DNA of 64,000 nucleotides from Planctomycetaceae bacterium (GTDB lineage: Bacteria > Planctomycetota > Planctomycetia > Planctomycetales > Planctomycetaceae), in assembly GCA_017795105.1 (NCBI GenBank), contig CP051247.1, positions 1,798,001 to 1,862,000 of the forward strand, given 5' to 3'. The notes below the pieces were generated by a model that saw only the letters and a program-made list of their open reading frames with translations, ran no database searches and was not told the origin of the DNA. Position 1 is the first letter of the stretch. Every line of letters starts with the position of its first letter. Position numbers and translations under genes: made by a program. Below, piece by piece: positions 38,141 to 46,158 of this stretch.

Positions 38141-38212
38141 CGCAGGTCAGGCATTGCCTGACGCGGTTGCTTCGAGCCATATCGATTTCTCGTCAGGCGG
38201 TGCCTGACCTAC
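38141..38212. repeat. REP copy 5 (at 5' side of RAYT)
   Basis: CGCAGGTCAGGCATTGCCTG ... CAGGCGGTGCCTGACCTAC. The left arm has one base change (CGCAGG for CGTAGG). It begins 40 bp from the RAYT start codon. Confidence 0.88.
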
Positions 38213-38225
38213 TTATTCACCGCTT

Positions 38226-38350
38226 CGCCGTGGCTAATCAGGGTATTGCTTCTATTCAGAATCTATGCTGAAATCAGGCTATCAGTCATTGCCGTCCAAT
38301 ACCACTTTGCCCACTGCTGCGCCGCCCTGAAAGAATCTTTCGGGGCCATC
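38226..38350. repeat. dispersed repeat ending GAAAGAATCTTTCGGGGCC, copy 1
   Basis: About 125 nt starting near AATCAGGGTATTGCTTC, through GCTGAAATCAGGCT, CCACTGCTGCGCCGCCC, to a GAAAGA-ATC-TTTC palindrome and GGGGCCATCC. A related copy at 39178-39283 shares these blocks in the same order. Each copy sits just before a gene (38382 and 39320). Confidence 0.65.
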
Positions 38351-38381
38351 CTTCTTAGCACGCTAATTTCTGATGTGACCA

Positions 38382-38930
38382 ATGAATGAGACCTCCCCGA
38401 AGAAAGAGGCAGCAGCACCACGGAAGTGGATGTCCCGTCGGGAGATGGTGATTGTGGGCGTAATCCTTGTGGGAATGTTCTTCGCCCTGGACCTCCATAC
38501 GGTCAGCGGGCGAAAGATCCCGGTCGAGCCTCCTGCCGAGGAAAGGCGGGTCCATAGCACACGCGGCTTCTCGATCATCGTGCCGCCAGACTGGACGGAA
38601 TCGCACAGCGACGGGTCCATCGCATCGTTTCCGAACAGCTCAATCGCCGCAAGAGCCAGGGCGATGATTGTCGTCGCTGTCATGAACGAAAACACCGCTC
38701 CCACGGTTGCGGCCAAGTTTCAGGACCAGTCGGCACGGTTACAGTTCACACAACGTCCATGGATGCTCGATCATCCTGCGTGGGCGACGTGGACGTACAC
38801 CACCATACATGACGGCAAGCCGTACTTTATTACCTACGCGGTCAATGAGGAGCGAGACGAAATCCCGCCGATGGCGCTCCGGTATCTCGAAACGTTCCGA
38901 GTGGAGCCGCCGGTTGGTGACCCGGAATGA
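38382..38930 (+). CDS. hypothetical membrane-anchored protein
   Basis: 182 aa. Hydrophilic N-terminus (MNETSPKKEAAAPRKWMSRR), one TM helix (MVIVGVILVGMFFALDL), then an extracytoplasmic beta-rich domain: GFSIIVPPDWTESHSDGSIA is the opening seen in PsbP/MOG1-like and other 'VPPxW' domains, and the end reads ITYAVNEERDEIPPMALRYL. It may therefore be a PsbP-like-fold protein; function unknown. It lies in the repeat island, and REP copy 6 follows its stop. Confidence 0.65.
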   Translation: MNETSPKKEAAAPRKWMSRREMVIVGVILVGMFFALDLHTVSGRKIPVEPPAEERRVHSTRGFSIIVPPDWTESHSDGSIASFPNSSIAARARAMIVVAVMNENTAPTVAAKFQDQSARLQFTQRPWMLDHPAWATWTYTTIHDGKPYFITYAVNEERDEIPPMALRYLETFRVEPPVGDPE

Positions 38931-38934
38931 GTCA

Positions 38935-39005
38935 CGCAGGTCAGCTATTGGCTGACGCGGTTTCTTCAAGCGAAATCGATTTCTCGCCCAGCCATCCTGA
39001 CGTAC
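38935..39005. repeat. REP copy 6, degenerate
   Basis: CGCAGGTCAGCTATTGGCTG ... CCATCCTGACGTAC keeps the outline of the REP (GACGCGGTTTCTTCAAGCGA in the middle) but has many changes in both arms, so it is probably an old copy. Confidence 0.6.
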
Positions 39006-39026
39006 ACTTGCTGAATGATGAGTGTT

Positions 39027-39072
39027 CTGCGCAAAAGTCCATAACTCGCTCGTTTCCGGGACTTTTGCGCAG
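39027..39072. repeat. CTGCGCAAAAGTCC hairpin, copy 2
   Basis: CTGCGCAAAAGTCC ... GGACTTTTGCGCAG, 14-bp perfect arms with loop ATAACTCGCTCGTTTCCG. It shares the flank GCGGCCTCAG with copy 3 at 39746. Confidence 0.88.
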
Positions 39073-39084
39073 CGGCCTCAGTCC

Positions 39085-39156
39085 CGTAGGTCAGGCACTG
39101 CCTGACGGGGTTGCTTCGAGCCGCGTCGATTTCTCGTCAGGCGGTGCCTGACCTAC
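39085..39156. repeat. REP copy 7
   Basis: CGTAGGTCAGGCACTGCCTG ... CAGGCGGTGCCTGACCTAC with middle GACGGGGTTGCTTCGAGCCG. It is almost identical to copy 4 next to the RAYT gene, which suggests recent copying. Confidence 0.9.
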
Positions 39157-39177
39157 TAATCGGCGGTTTGACGGTGC

Positions 39178-39283
39178 CTGATCAGGGGCTTGCTTCGCGC
39201 CACGATCTGTGCTGAAATCGGGCTGACCTGCGCCTGCTTCGCCCACGGCTGCGTTGCCCCGAAAGAACCTTTCGGGGCCATCC
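39178..39283. repeat. dispersed repeat ending GAAAGAACCTTTCGGGGCC, copy 2
   Basis: Blocks CTGATCAGGGGCTTGCTTC, GCTGAAATCGGGCT, GCCCACGGCTGCGTTGCCC and CGAAAGAACCTTTCGGGGCC match copy 1 in the same order. It ends 37 bp before the receiver gene at 39320. Confidence 0.65.
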
Positions 39284-39319
39284 CGGGAACGAGCAGGAGC
39301 TTTTTGGAGAGGAAGATCC

Positions 39320-39763
39320 ATGCCAAGTCGGCGGACGATTGCCGTCCTTGAGGATGATCCCGAGCGGATCGCGCATTTTCGGCCGCTGCTCGTCGAGCAC
39401 TTCCCTCACTATGAACTCGCCTTCTTTGAACATGCGGGGGAAATGACGTCCTGGCTGGAGTCGCACTTCGACGAGGTGGTCGGGATGGCCCTCGACAACG
39501 ATCTGCCACTCCGTTCCATGCCGGATGGAAGCACTCAGGATTGCGGCGAAGGTCGAGAAGTCGCGGACTGGCTGGCGACGCATCCGCCGAGGTTTCCCAT
39601 TGTGATCCACTCGACGAACACCTGGGCGGTCGAGTACATGCTCGACGTTCTCATCCAGGCGGGCTGGAGAGTCGAGCGGGTGATCCCGTTCCCGGGAACC
39701 CGGTGGATGACACGGTTTTGGATCGCGGCCATGCAAAGCCTTGTTCTGCGCAAAAGTCCATAA
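39320..39763 (+). CDS. cyclic-phosphate-processing receiver-like (cREC) protein
   Basis: 147 aa from ATG 39320 with GAGAGGAAG upstream. RTIAVLEDDPERIAHFRPLL has the acidic pocket of a receiver domain. In the usual place of the phosphoacceptor it has GMALDNDLPL. A long loop (SMPDGSTQDCGEGREVADWL) follows, then FPIVIHSTNTWAVEYMLDVL. The combination LDxDL...G-x-x-V-x-x-WL...VIHSxN fits the cREC family that comparative genomics links to RNA cyclic-phosphate and repair systems. No partner gene is adjacent. Its last residues (LRKSP) and stop codon are encoded inside hairpin copy 3. Confidence 0.7.
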   Translation: MPSRRTIAVLEDDPERIAHFRPLLVEHFPHYELAFFEHAGEMTSWLESHFDEVVGMALDNDLPLRSMPDGSTQDCGEGREVADWLATHPPRFPIVIHSTNTWAVEYMLDVLIQAGWRVERVIPFPGTRWMTRFWIAAMQSLVLRKSP

Positions 39764-39791
39764 CTCCCCCGTTTCCGGGACTTTTGCGCAG
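39746..39791. repeat. CTGCGCAAAAGTCC hairpin, copy 3, overlapping a gene end
   Basis: Differs from copy 2 only in the loop (ATAACTCCCCCGTTTCCG) and has the same right flank GCGGCCTCAG. The left arm encodes the C-terminal LRKSP and TAA of the receiver-like gene. Confidence 0.88.
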
Positions 39792-39873
39792 CGGCCTCAG
39801 TTTCTCACCCGCGGGTGGTCCTGTTGCCTGGGCAAACCCAAGTCGACTCATCGGACCTGACCGACAGCTGAAT

Positions 39874-41493
39874 TCACTTCCCGGTCTGTCCCTGTTTTCT
39901 CAGGAACTCGTACATATTGAAACGTTCCGGGAAGGCGACGTCGTGGGCGGTGGCCCATGCTTCCCACATGGTGACCATCTTCTGCTTCTGGTCGGAGTTG
40001 GCGGTCGACAGGTCGTGGAGTTCGGTGCGGTCCTGGCTGATGTCATAGAGCTCCCAGGGCTTTCGATACTCGCGGACGAGCTTCCAGTTCCCCATCCGCA
40101 TTGCGGCGTTGCCTTCGTGTTCCCAGTAGATCGGTTCCGGGTGAATTGACTTCTCGTCGCCTTGAAGCAGAGGAAGCATCGACTGGCCGGAATGAGCGGG
40201 CTTGTCGTTCGGATAGGTGGCTCCCGAAAGTTCGATGCAGGTCGCCATGAAGTCGGGCAGATAGGCGTATTCGCGGACGAACGTCCCCTCGTCGCCCTTG
40301 GCGATGCCAGCCGGCCAGTGGGCGATCATCGGCGTGCAGGCGCCTCCTTCATGGACGTAGTGCTTGTAGAGTCGGAACGGCGTGTTGCAGGCGTTCGCCC
40401 AGGCGAGGCCCAGCTTCACCCCGTCCACCGTTTCGAGCGGCGGGTTGCGGACCATCTTCTCTCCCCCCTGCCCCAGCACTCCGCCTTCCTGACAGGCCCC
40501 GTTGTCGGAGAGGAAAAAGATCACGGTGTTCTCGTACTCGTCTTCCTCTTTGAGATGCGTGATGAGCCGGCCGATGTTCTGGTCGATCGAATCGATGCAG
40601 CCGGCGTAGGCCGCCATCACCGCGTCCAGTCGATCGCGCTGCTTATCGTTCAGAGAATCCCACTTCGGTCCGACATGCGAAGCTGGCTCGGTTTCCTGCG
40701 GGAACAGACCGAGTTCGACCTGCTTGCGGAAGCGGTCCTGCATCAGCTGCTCCCAGCCAGCCGTGTACTTGCCGCGATACTTCTCGAAGTCTTCAACCTT
40801 CGCATTCAGCGGCCAGTGCGGTGCGTTGTAGGCCAGATACAGGAAGAACGGCTGCTCCTCGTTGTCCGAGGCATCGGAAATGAACTCGCAGGCGTAATCG
40901 GTGAAGGTGTCGGTGGCGTAGAAGTCCTCAGGCACGTCGACGCTCTTGTTGCCGTGCGTCAGCCCGCGATCGCCGCCCGGCTTGAAGTAGTTGATTGCCC
41001 CGCTGATGCAGCCGAAGTAGCGATCAAACCCCCGCTGCAATGGCCAGCACTCCTGTTGATCGGCGGCGAGATGCCACTTGCCAGTCATCAGTGTCTGATA
41101 GCCCGCCGACTTCAGCAACTCCGCGATAGTCGTACAATTCTGATTCAGATAGCCCTGATAAGCCCCTTCAAGCCCCAGCGGCTTGCCGGGAGGAGCCGTC
41201 ATATGGCCAATACCAACCTGATGCGGATGCAGTCCGGTCATCAGACTTGCCCGCGTCGGACAGCAGCGGCCCGAATTGTAGAACTGCGTGAACCGCAGTC
41301 CCGATTGGGCCAGCTGATCGATGTTGGGCGTCTCAATTTCACTGCCGTAGCAGCCGAGATCGGAGAAGCCCATGTCATCGACCAGAACGATAATGATGTT
41401 CGGCCGGGACGCCTCGGGAGCCGCCGCCGAAACGGCGTGCGTCAACGAGAGAGTCAACAGCAGTGTCAAAGACCATATGAGTGTGCGATGCAT
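39874..41493 (-). CDS. secreted sulfatase (arylsulfatase type)
   Basis: 539 aa from ATG 41493, with GAGGAA upstream; a TTG at 41508 is a weaker choice. Signal peptide (LIWSLTLLLTLSLTHAVSAA). PNIIIVLVDDMGFSDLGCYG carries the metal-binding Asp pair (39-40). NSGRCCPTRASLMTG is the C-x-P-x-R formylglycine motif (Cys77), TGKWHLA the catalytic Lys, and FFLSDNGACQEGG the late metal ligands. It fits the large arylsulfatase A-like group of planctomycetes. It precedes another sulfatase gene on the same strand by only 48 bp downstream, forming a two-gene unit. Confidence 0.95.
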   Translation of the reverse strand: MHRTLIWSLTLLLTLSLTHAVSAAAPEASRPNIIIVLVDDMGFSDLGCYGSEIETPNIDQLAQSGLRFTQFYNSGRCCPTRASLMTGLHPHQVGIGHMTAPPGKPLGLEGAYQGYLNQNCTTIAELLKSAGYQTLMTGKWHLAADQQECWPLQRGFDRYFGCISGAINYFKPGGDRGLTHGNKSVDVPEDFYATDTFTDYACEFISDASDNEEQPFFLYLAYNAPHWPLNAKVEDFEKYRGKYTAGWEQLMQDRFRKQVELGLFPQETEPASHVGPKWDSLNDKQRDRLDAVMAAYAGCIDSIDQNIGRLITHLKEEDEYENTVIFFLSDNGACQEGGVLGQGGEKMVRNPPLETVDGVKLGLAWANACNTPFRLYKHYVHEGGACTPMIAHWPAGIAKGDEGTFVREYAYLPDFMATCIELSGATYPNDKPAHSGQSMLPLLQGDEKSIHPEPIYWEHEGNAAMRMGNWKLVREYRKPWELYDISQDRTELHDLSTANSDQKQKMVTMWEAWATAHDVAFPERFNMYEFLRKQGQTGK

Positions 41494-41541
41494 CGACAGA
41501 TTCCTCAATGAACGATGTGATTGAACCGGAAACGAACGGGG

Positions 41542-42948
41542 TCAGTTCTCGCCGGCTTTCTTGTTGCGGTTCTGCTGCCCATTCTTGCCTGCTGCTTTCT
41601 TCCGGCCACGTTTCTGATGATCAAGGGCATCCATTTCAGTGGCGATGCCTTCGTCGCCCTGGTCTTCCATCCAGGCTTCCAGCGACTTCCGCAATGTTGC
41701 AAACTCGTCGGCGTACTCTTTCTCGCCGGCCAGATTCCGCATGTTGTGCGGATCGTTGACGACATCGTACAGTTCGTACTCAGGACGATGCTGATACTTC
41801 TCGGTCAACTCCCGCGCCTTCTCGTTTCCGGAAGCAGCCGCCTCTTCCATCGACTTGAACTCCGAGCTCGACGTGCAGGCATTCTGGAACGTCACTTCCG
41901 GGCTCAGGTTCCAGATCAGCCGAAACTGCTGATTGCGAGCCGAGCGAATCGGATAGCGTTCCGAGCCATTGTTGATCCCCCGCGTTGTCATGAGACTGTA
42001 GGTGATGTCTTTATGGTGATCGCGTTCTCCCCGAAGCACGGGCAGGAAGCTTTGCCCGTCGAGTCTCTTGCGAATCTTTCCGCCCGCCGCTTCGACGAAC
42101 GTCGGCAGAATATCGACGTATTCAACGAGCGCATCGGTCTCGCTCCCCGCTTTCACGCGGCCGGGCCAGCGGACGACCATCCCCGAGCCAACGCCGGCTT
42201 CATAACAGGTCCACTTGGCGAACGGCAGACTGTTCCCCTGCTCGGAAAGGACCATCACCAGCGTGTTGTCATCGAGGTCGTGCTTCTCCAGCAGTCCCAC
42301 GATTTCGCCAATCTGGCTGTCGAAATACGTGATCTCGGCCAGGTACTTCGTGAACTGTTCCCGCACGTGTGGTGTGCCGACCAGATACGGCGGGAATTCG
42401 AGATCGTCCGGGTTGTACTGCGAGGCATCGCCTTTGTTCCATGGCGTGTGCGGCTCGTTCGAGCAGGCGATCAGACAGAACGGCTGGTCCTCGCCTTGAC
42501 ATTCCTGAAGCAGGGTATTGATGGCCTGCATGTCGGGATTGCTCTTCCCGGAATACTCGAACGGAAAGACACTCTCGGGTGCGATGTGCCGCTTGCCGGA
42601 GAGATGCACGCGATACCCGAGCGGCTGCAGATCGTGCGCGATGCTCTTCGTTCCCGGTTTGGCGAATGTGTGATTCGGATAGGCCCCCGACTTCACCGGA
42701 AACAGGCCCGTGTAGATGTTGTGCCGCGTTGGCGAACACATCGGGGCAGCCTGAAAACACTGCGTGAATTTCATTCCCTCGGCCGCCAGAGCATCCAGGT
42801 GCGGCGTCTTCGCCTGCCCGCCATAGGTGCCGAGATCACGCCAGGTGCAGTCATCGGCAATGATGAGGACCAGGTTCGGCCGCTCGGCTGCTGTGATCGA
42901 GCTGGACAGAAACAACAACAGCAGGAAGGTCCACTGGAGTGACTTCAT
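41542..42948 (-). CDS. secreted sulfatase (heparan N-sulfatase-like)
   Basis: 468 aa from ATG 42948; the longer frame to 43083 passes through repeat sequence and lacks a signal peptide. Signal peptide LLLLFLSSSITAAE. LVLIIADDCTWRDLGTYGGQ (Asp pair), AAPMCSPTRHNIYTGLFP (C-x-P-x-R, Cys71 as formylglycine precursor), HLSGKRHIAPE, FCLIACSNEPHTPW and VLSEQGNSLPFAKW are present. C-terminal Lys/Arg-rich tail (KKAAGKNGQQNRNKKAGEN). Resembles sulfamidase-like S1 sulfatases. Probably one transcript with the sulfatase at 39874. Confidence 0.94.
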   Translation of the reverse strand: MKSLQWTFLLLLFLSSSITAAERPNLVLIIADDCTWRDLGTYGGQAKTPHLDALAAEGMKFTQCFQAAPMCSPTRHNIYTGLFPVKSGAYPNHTFAKPGTKSIAHDLQPLGYRVHLSGKRHIAPESVFPFEYSGKSNPDMQAINTLLQECQGEDQPFCLIACSNEPHTPWNKGDASQYNPDDLEFPPYLVGTPHVREQFTKYLAEITYFDSQIGEIVGLLEKHDLDDNTLVMVLSEQGNSLPFAKWTCYEAGVGSGMVVRWPGRVKAGSETDALVEYVDILPTFVEAAGGKIRKRLDGQSFLPVLRGERDHHKDITYSLMTTRGINNGSERYPIRSARNQQFRLIWNLSPEVTFQNACTSSSEFKSMEEAAASGNEKARELTEKYQHRPEYELYDVVNDPHNMRNLAGEKEYADEFATLRKSLEAWMEDQGDEGIATEMDALDHQKRGRKKAAGKNGQQNRNKKAGEN

Positions 42949-43033
42949 CGAAATTCGCCTCAGAATGAGGAATGGGATCGACCGGAAGACGACGGTGTGC
43001 GGTGCTACAATCGGCACGCGTTGACTGACGAAT

Positions 43034-43058
43034 GCCACTGCTGGCTCGCCCAGCAGTG
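43034..43058. repeat. short CCACTGCTGG palindrome
   Basis: CCACTGCTGG-CTCG-CCCAGCAGTG between a sulfatase start and the treZ end. Same loose family as 31001-31032 and the fragment near 7050. Confidence 0.55.
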
Positions 43059-43146
43059 CGATCTCAAGCAAAAGCACTGACAATCATCGACCGCGACACA
43101 TCGGAGAACATGCATTCATCGTAGACGCTGCCGGCAAAAAATGCCA

Positions 43147-45009
43147 TCAGGCCGAAGGCTTTCCGATCACCATGCATTCCCACGGCTGCAGCTTGAGCTC
43201 CGCCCCCTCAGCTGGCTGCGAATGAGCTCCGAACGATTCGACTTCCGAGAGAAACAGCACGTTCAGATCCTTCGGAATGCGGGCTCCCTTCAGGCTTTGC
43301 TCGACGCCGGTCAGGTTAAAGTAGCAGTAGAGATCGTCGTCTTCATCGGCCAGCGATTCTTCTCCGGCAGCGGCGGAATACTTCCATTCCAGCACAAGCC
43401 CCTGCTTCTCATCGGGCAGCAGTCGGGCTTCACGCGATGAGTTCAGAAAGATCGGGCGATGCCGGCGGAATTCGAGCAGCGTCTGGTACAGGCGTCGCAT
43501 GCCCGCCGAGTCGGTTCCCTCCGGCCAGGACCAGGTAAGAATCGCTTTCTCAAACTCGGCGGGATCCTGCGGATCGGGCACCTCTCCTTCGAAGTCGTAA
43601 TCGCGGGCCCGACCTTTCCGCACGTTCTCGATCAGTCCTTCATCCTGAAACGAGCAGAAGAACGGAAACGGATTCGTCTCGCCGTACTCTTCGCCCATGA
43701 AAATCAGCGGCAGAAACGGACTGAGCAACGACAGACTGGCTGCGAGACGACACTGAGCCGGCGAAACCAGATGAGCGATCCGCTCGCCATGGGCCCGATT
43801 TCCGACATGGTCGTGGTTCTGAATGCCGGCGACAAATCGACTTCCCGGCAACCCGGCTGCTTCCGCTCCCCACCGGCGGCCTCGGAATCGGCTGTACCGG
43901 CCGGCCAGACTGAACGTCTTCTCGAAGATCGTCGCCAGATGCGATGCTTCACCGAAATCGGCGTACTTGCCGAACTCTTCCCCGGTCAGATACGCCTGCA
44001 CGGCGTGATGAAAATCCTCGTTCCACTCCGCATCGAGTCCGTAGCCCCCTTCTTCGGGAGCCCGAATCATGCGGACATCGTTCATTAAACTTTCCGCGAC
44101 GATGATCGCCCGGCTCCCCCGAGCCTGAGCAGCAGCGTCCGCCACCTGCTTGATCTCCGCCAGCAGATGCACCGGGCTTTTGTCGAAGACCGCGTGGACT
44201 GCATCGAGGCGAAGCCCGTCGAAATGGAAGTCGTGAATCCAGTGATAGACGTTCTCCAGCACGAAACTCCGGACCGCGTCGCTGTCGCGTCCATCGTAGT
44301 TGAGTGCCGGCCCCCAGGGCGTGGAGTAACTCGCCGAATAATACGGGCCGAACTCCGAGATATAATTTCCTTCCGGGCCGAGGTGGTTGTAGACGACATC
44401 GAGAAAGATCGAGAGCCCGGCTGCATGAGCCGCATCGACGAGCTTCTGTAACTCGAGTGGACCTCCGTAACTGTCCTGAGCAGCAAAGGGATGCACGCCA
44501 TCGTAGCCCCAGTTCCGCTCGCCGGGAAACTGAGCCACCGGCAACAGTTCGATCGCCGTGATGCCCAGGTCTTTCAGCTCCTGCAGTCGAGGAATGACAG
44601 CCGCGAATGTTCCTTCCGGCGTGAACGTACCGACGTGCAGCTCGTAGAAAACCAGCTGCTCCCGCTCGTGCGGCTGCCAGTGCTGATCGCTCCAGGGGAA
44701 CTGCTCGGGATGAACCAGAGCCGACATCCGATGCACGCCGTCCGGCTGCCACATCGTACAGGGATCGGGTCGGACCGGTCCTCCTTCAAGACGGTAACCA
44801 TACCGAGTCCCTTGAGGCAACTCGGGTTGACTCAGTATCCAATAGCCCCAGTCGGCCCGCTCCATCGGCATCGCCGACTCATGTCCGCTCTGCTCCAGGA
44901 CAAGCTCAACCTGCTGTCGACGGGGAGCCCAGACGCGGAAGAACGTCTGTCCGTCGCGGTAATGAGGACGACAGCGAAACTCCGCGTGATAGCCGATCTT
45001 GAGAGGCAT
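43147..45009 (-). CDS. treZ: malto-oligosyltrehalose trehalohydrolase
   Basis: 620 aa, the normal length. GH13 enzyme that releases trehalose from maltooligosyl-trehalose. N-terminal E-set domain (TFFRVWAPRRQQVELVLEQS), then a TIM barrel: VFYELHVGTFTPEGTF, AIELLPVAQFPGERNWGYDG, IFLDVVYNHLGPEGNY, and FHFDGLRLDAVHAVFDKSP (nucleophile Asp in GLRLDAVH). IIVAESLMND has the acid Glu, and IQNHDHVGNRAHGERI the third Asp. The partner treY and treX genes are not in the window, so the pathway must be completed elsewhere. Confidence 0.95.
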   Translation of the reverse strand: MPLKIGYHAEFRCRPHYRDGQTFFRVWAPRRQQVELVLEQSGHESAMPMERADWGYWILSQPELPQGTRYGYRLEGGPVRPDPCTMWQPDGVHRMSALVHPEQFPWSDQHWQPHEREQLVFYELHVGTFTPEGTFAAVIPRLQELKDLGITAIELLPVAQFPGERNWGYDGVHPFAAQDSYGGPLELQKLVDAAHAAGLSIFLDVVYNHLGPEGNYISEFGPYYSASYSTPWGPALNYDGRDSDAVRSFVLENVYHWIHDFHFDGLRLDAVHAVFDKSPVHLLAEIKQVADAAAQARGSRAIIVAESLMNDVRMIRAPEEGGYGLDAEWNEDFHHAVQAYLTGEEFGKYADFGEASHLATIFEKTFSLAGRYSRFRGRRWGAEAAGLPGSRFVAGIQNHDHVGNRAHGERIAHLVSPAQCRLAASLSLLSPFLPLIFMGEEYGETNPFPFFCSFQDEGLIENVRKGRARDYDFEGEVPDPQDPAEFEKAILTWSWPEGTDSAGMRRLYQTLLEFRRHRPIFLNSSREARLLPDEKQGLVLEWKYSAAAGEESLADEDDDLYCYFNLTGVEQSLKGARIPKDLNVLFLSEVESFGAHSQPAEGAELKLQPWECMVIGKPSA

Positions 45010-45250
45010 GATTCATCTGCCGGTTGAAAGAAACACAGGTGCGAGCCGAGGTAGTCACTCTGAGTTTACCAAAGGAATTCCAAGCGCGAAGAAGTCTTTC
45101 CAAAGCGACTGACGATTGCAAGTTGAGACTGCATGCCCGGCCTTCCCGGCAGCATCCCCACCCGAAGCATCAGTGAGGGAAATCGACGCCCCTACCCCAA
45201 CAGCCTTCGCTCACCCTTCGGGTGAAGAAACGAGATATGAGGGTCCGACG

Positions 45251-45390
45251 GGTGCCACTGGCGTCTCGCCAGTGGAGAGCTGGACTCTTCATTCTGTGAA
45301 AGACTATCAAGCTTCTCAGCCGCTTCGACTCAGCAGCACGCAATGGCTCGTCAACAACATAGAGCACTGGCGGGACGCCAGTGGCACACC
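45251..45390. repeat. element Y, copy 1
   Basis: GGTGCCACTGGCGTCTCGCC ... GGCGGGACGCCAGTGGCACA with a middle that differs from the other two copies (TCTTCATTCTGTGAAAGACT and on). Confidence 0.75.
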
Positions 45391-45535
45391 TTTGCCATCA
45401 ATCCTGACGGACCAGCTTCCCAGTGCATTCCCAACCCGAAACGTCAGTGAGGGAAATCGACGTCGATAGCTCATTGGCCCTCACTTACCCTTCGAGTCAA
45501 GAAACGAGACAGGAGGGTACGACGGGGTGCCACTG

Positions 45536-45666
45536 GCGTCTCGCCAGTGGAGAGCGGGGTATCTCTGACCATTCAGAGTTATCGAGAGGATCGTCTCCCC
45601 AGACTCGCCAGGTGAGAATAGACCGGTCAACAAAGAACCGCACTGGCGGGACGCCAGTGGCACACC
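45536..45666. repeat. element Y, copy 2
   Basis: Same arms. The middle contains GGGGTATCTCTGACCATTCA and CCCAGACTCGCCAGGTGAGA and is nearly identical to copy 3. Confidence 0.8.
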
Positions 45667-45837
45667 TTTTCATCGAACCCGACGGACCAGCTTCCCAGTG
45701 CAATCCCAACCCGAAACGTCAGTGAGGGAAATCGACGTCGATACCCCAACGGCCTTCGCTCGCCCTTCGGGTTAAGAGATCAGAGATCAGAGGGCGATGC
45801 TTGAGCAAATCCGCTGCAAAGTGGACGCTCCACACGG

Positions 45838-45976
45838 GGTGCCACTGGCGTCTCGCCAGTGGAGAGCGGGGTATCTCTAACCATTCAGAGTTATCGAGAG
45901 GATCGTCTCCCCAGACTCGCCAGGTGGGAATAGACCGGTCAACAAAGAACCGCACTGGCGGGACCAGTGGCACACC
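45838..45976. repeat. element Y, copy 3
   Basis: Same arms and middle as copy 2, except for a deletion of four bases in the right arm (GGCGGGACCAGTGG) and a few substitutions. Confidence 0.8.
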
Positions 45977-46107
45977 TTTTCATCGAACCCGACGGACCAG
46001 CTTCCCAGTGCAATCCCAACCCGAAACGTCAGTGAGGGAAATCGACGTCGATAGCTCAACGGCCCTCGCTCACCCTTCGGGTTAAGAAGCGACGTGACAT
46101 CGCGCGT

Positions 46108-46142
46108 AAAAAAACCTCGACTCTTCCGAAGAAGAGCCGAGG
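46108..46142 (-). terminator. strong rho-independent terminator
   Basis: On the minus strand CCTCGGCTCTTC-TTCG-GAAGAGTCGAGG followed by TTTTTTT: a 12-bp stem with one G.T pair and a UUCG tetraloop. It ends whatever is transcribed from about 46380 towards the repeat array, probably the small gene at 46159-46350. Confidence 0.92.
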
Positions 46143-46158
46143 CATTAAGCATGCGGGA

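Larger units (their letters stand above)
38931..39319. other. 389-bp intergenic repeat cluster
   Basis: Contains REP copy 6, hairpin B2, REP copy 7 and the second GAAAGA-family repeat. No gene is seen. Confidence 0.6.
45126..46090. repeat. array of two alternating palindromic repeat elements
   Basis: About 965 bp without a supported gene. Element X (AACCCGAAACGTCAGTGAGG ... CTCGCTCACCCTTCGGGTT, about 75 nt, itself an inverted repeat) occurs at about 45150-45231, 45434-45502, 45707-45775 and 46018-46086. Element Y, an inverted repeat with 24-nt arms, lies between them at 45251-45390, 45536-45666 and 45838-45976. The order is X-Y-X-Y-X-Y-X. Copies 2 and 3 of Y are almost identical, so the array has grown by tandem duplication. 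There are no CRISPR-like spacers of constant length. Confidence 0.8.

Noticed and set aside
42949..43083. N-terminal extension of the sulfatase at 41542
   Set aside because: It would start at a TTG inside repeat sequence and bury the signal peptide. ATG 42948 gives a normal secreted sulfatase.
45126..46090. CRISPR array
   Set aside because: Repeats are 75-140 nt long and palindromic, spacers are not of constant length, and no cas genes are present.
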